Assembly: GCA_036274055.1 (NCBI GenBank)
Contig: DASUGM010000370.1
Coordinates: forward strand, 1-14,078
Source of the DNA: DASUGM01 sp036274055
Lineage (GTDB): Bacteria; Acidobacteriota; Vicinamibacteria; Vicinamibacterales; SCN-69-37
Length of the DNA: 14,078 bases
Direction of reading: 5' to 3'
Part shown: positions 13,712 to 14,078 of the stretch, piece by piece
Numbering within the stretch: the first letter of the stretch is position 1
Layout of the letters: each line of letters begins with the position of its first letter
The notes under the pieces: generated by a model
Told to the model about the DNA's origin: nothing
The model's input: only the letters and a program-made list of their open reading frames with translations
The model's database searches: none
Position numbers and translations under genes: made by a program

Positions 13712-14014
13712 CTATTCGATCGGAAAGATGGTGGAGACGTCGTCGGCCGGGCGCGGGATGACGTGGACGCCGACGAGTTCGCCGACCTTGCGGGCGGCGG
13801 CGGCACCGGCGTCAGTCGCCGCTTTGACGGAGGCGACGTCACCGCGCACGATGGCGGTGACCAGGCCCGCATCGACCTTCTGCCACCCGACGAAAACGAC
13901 GTTCGCGGTCTTGACCATCGCGTCAGTCGCTTCGATCATGCCGACGAAGCCGCGCGTCTCGATCATGCCGAGCGCCTCGCCGGGAAGAGCTGTCGATTTC
14001 TTGTCGGCCGCCAT
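13712..14014 (-). CDS. BMC-H bacterial microcompartment shell protein
   Basis: This is a single-domain hexameric shell protein (PF00936 type) of 100 aa, which tiles the facets of a bacterial microcompartment. The core runs from EALGMIETRGFVGMIEATDAMVKTANV through GLVTAIVRGDVASVKAATDAG to VGVHVIPRP, close to PduA, EutM and CcmK. The pore loop normally reading KIGSG is KVDAG here, which would place an acidic residue at or next to the central pore. The C-terminus is short (ADDVSTIFPIE). I start at ATG 14014; a GTG at 14026 would add four residues, and neither has a clear Shine-Dalgarno. It is convergent with the M14 gene. Partner shell and enzyme genes must lie beyond the right edge, so the compartment type cannot be told. 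Confidence 0.92.
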   Translation of the reverse strand: MAADKKSTALPGEALGMIETRGFVGMIEATDAMVKTANVVFVGWQKVDAGLVTAIVRGDVASVKAATDAGAAAARKVGELVGVHVIPRPADDVSTIFPIE

Positions 14015-14026
14015 CAGACGGAGCAC

Positions 14027-14078
14027 TGTAACACGCTGAGGACAGGGTAATGGGGTCGCGTCTTGAATTGACGTACGC
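14027..14078. other. Upstream region of the shell protein gene, cut by the window edge
   Basis: About 50 bp of non-coding sequence precedes the shell protein gene. No promoter hexamers or Shine-Dalgarno stand out on the minus strand. The stretch gggtaatggggtcgcgtc followed by ttgaattgacgtac looks like the kind of sequence found in intergenic repeats, but only one copy is in view. Confidence 0.25.

Noticed and set aside
14041..14078. REP-like sequence at the right edge
   Set aside because: Only one copy is in view, it is cut by the window edge, and it shows no convincing palindrome.

Overview
The window is a high-GC bacterial chromosome segment. It is densely coded on both strands, with many ATGA/GTGA overlaps. 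The gene mix fits an Acidobacteriota-like soil bacterium, possibly Vicinamibacteria: two large secreted M14 zinc peptidases with Gly-rich inserts, a BMC-H shell protein, a GxxExxY protein and an UMF1-type MFS carrier. That placement is an inference from gene content and style; there is no rRNA or marker gene here.

Layout. Positions 18-4205 hold four minus-strand genes. In transcription order they are a membrane-anchored glycine-zipper protein, an UMF1/Atg22-type MFS carrier, a Cys-type glutathione peroxidase and a TetA-like MFS exporter. The last three are linked by 4-bp stop/start overlaps and look like one translationally coupled unit. A divergent gap of about 215 bp separates them from a plus-strand block: a secreted helical-repeat protein (4421-5164), a large secreted M14 carboxypeptidase-like protein with a consensus TATAAT box upstream (5250-8357), and a ThiO-like FAD oxidase (8556-9668). 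A minus-strand GxxExxY (PD-(D/E)XK-like) gene lies tail-to-tail with thiO. The plus strand resumes with a pterin-carbinolamine dehydratase, a MerR-type regulator and a second M14 peptidase (10222-13622). At the right edge, a convergent minus-strand BMC-H shell protein gene suggests that a microcompartment locus lies outside the window.

The most unusual content is between the genes. Three gaps (3031-3143, 8366-8541, 13631-13709) are filled by large imperfect palindromes, each built from its own short iterated unit: GGGGACGGG, GGGTACttc or GAACTnn. A fourth pair of inverted arms (9666-9695 and 10162-10212) brackets the GxxExxY gene like a small cassette. All four start 0-8 bp from a stop codon. 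Two of them end at a -10-like box placed almost on the start codon of the next gene (thiO and the dehydratase), which suggests leaderless transcripts. I read them as a set of unrelated-in-sequence but similarly built intergenic palindromic elements, one of which has captured, or is moved by, a nuclease-fold gene.

The two M14 proteins share one architecture: signal peptide, M14 domain, and a C-terminal GATase-like half with a Gly-rich loop. They probably act in the periplasm or outside the cell on peptides. Nothing in the window links thiO, the dehydratase or the shell protein to one pathway.
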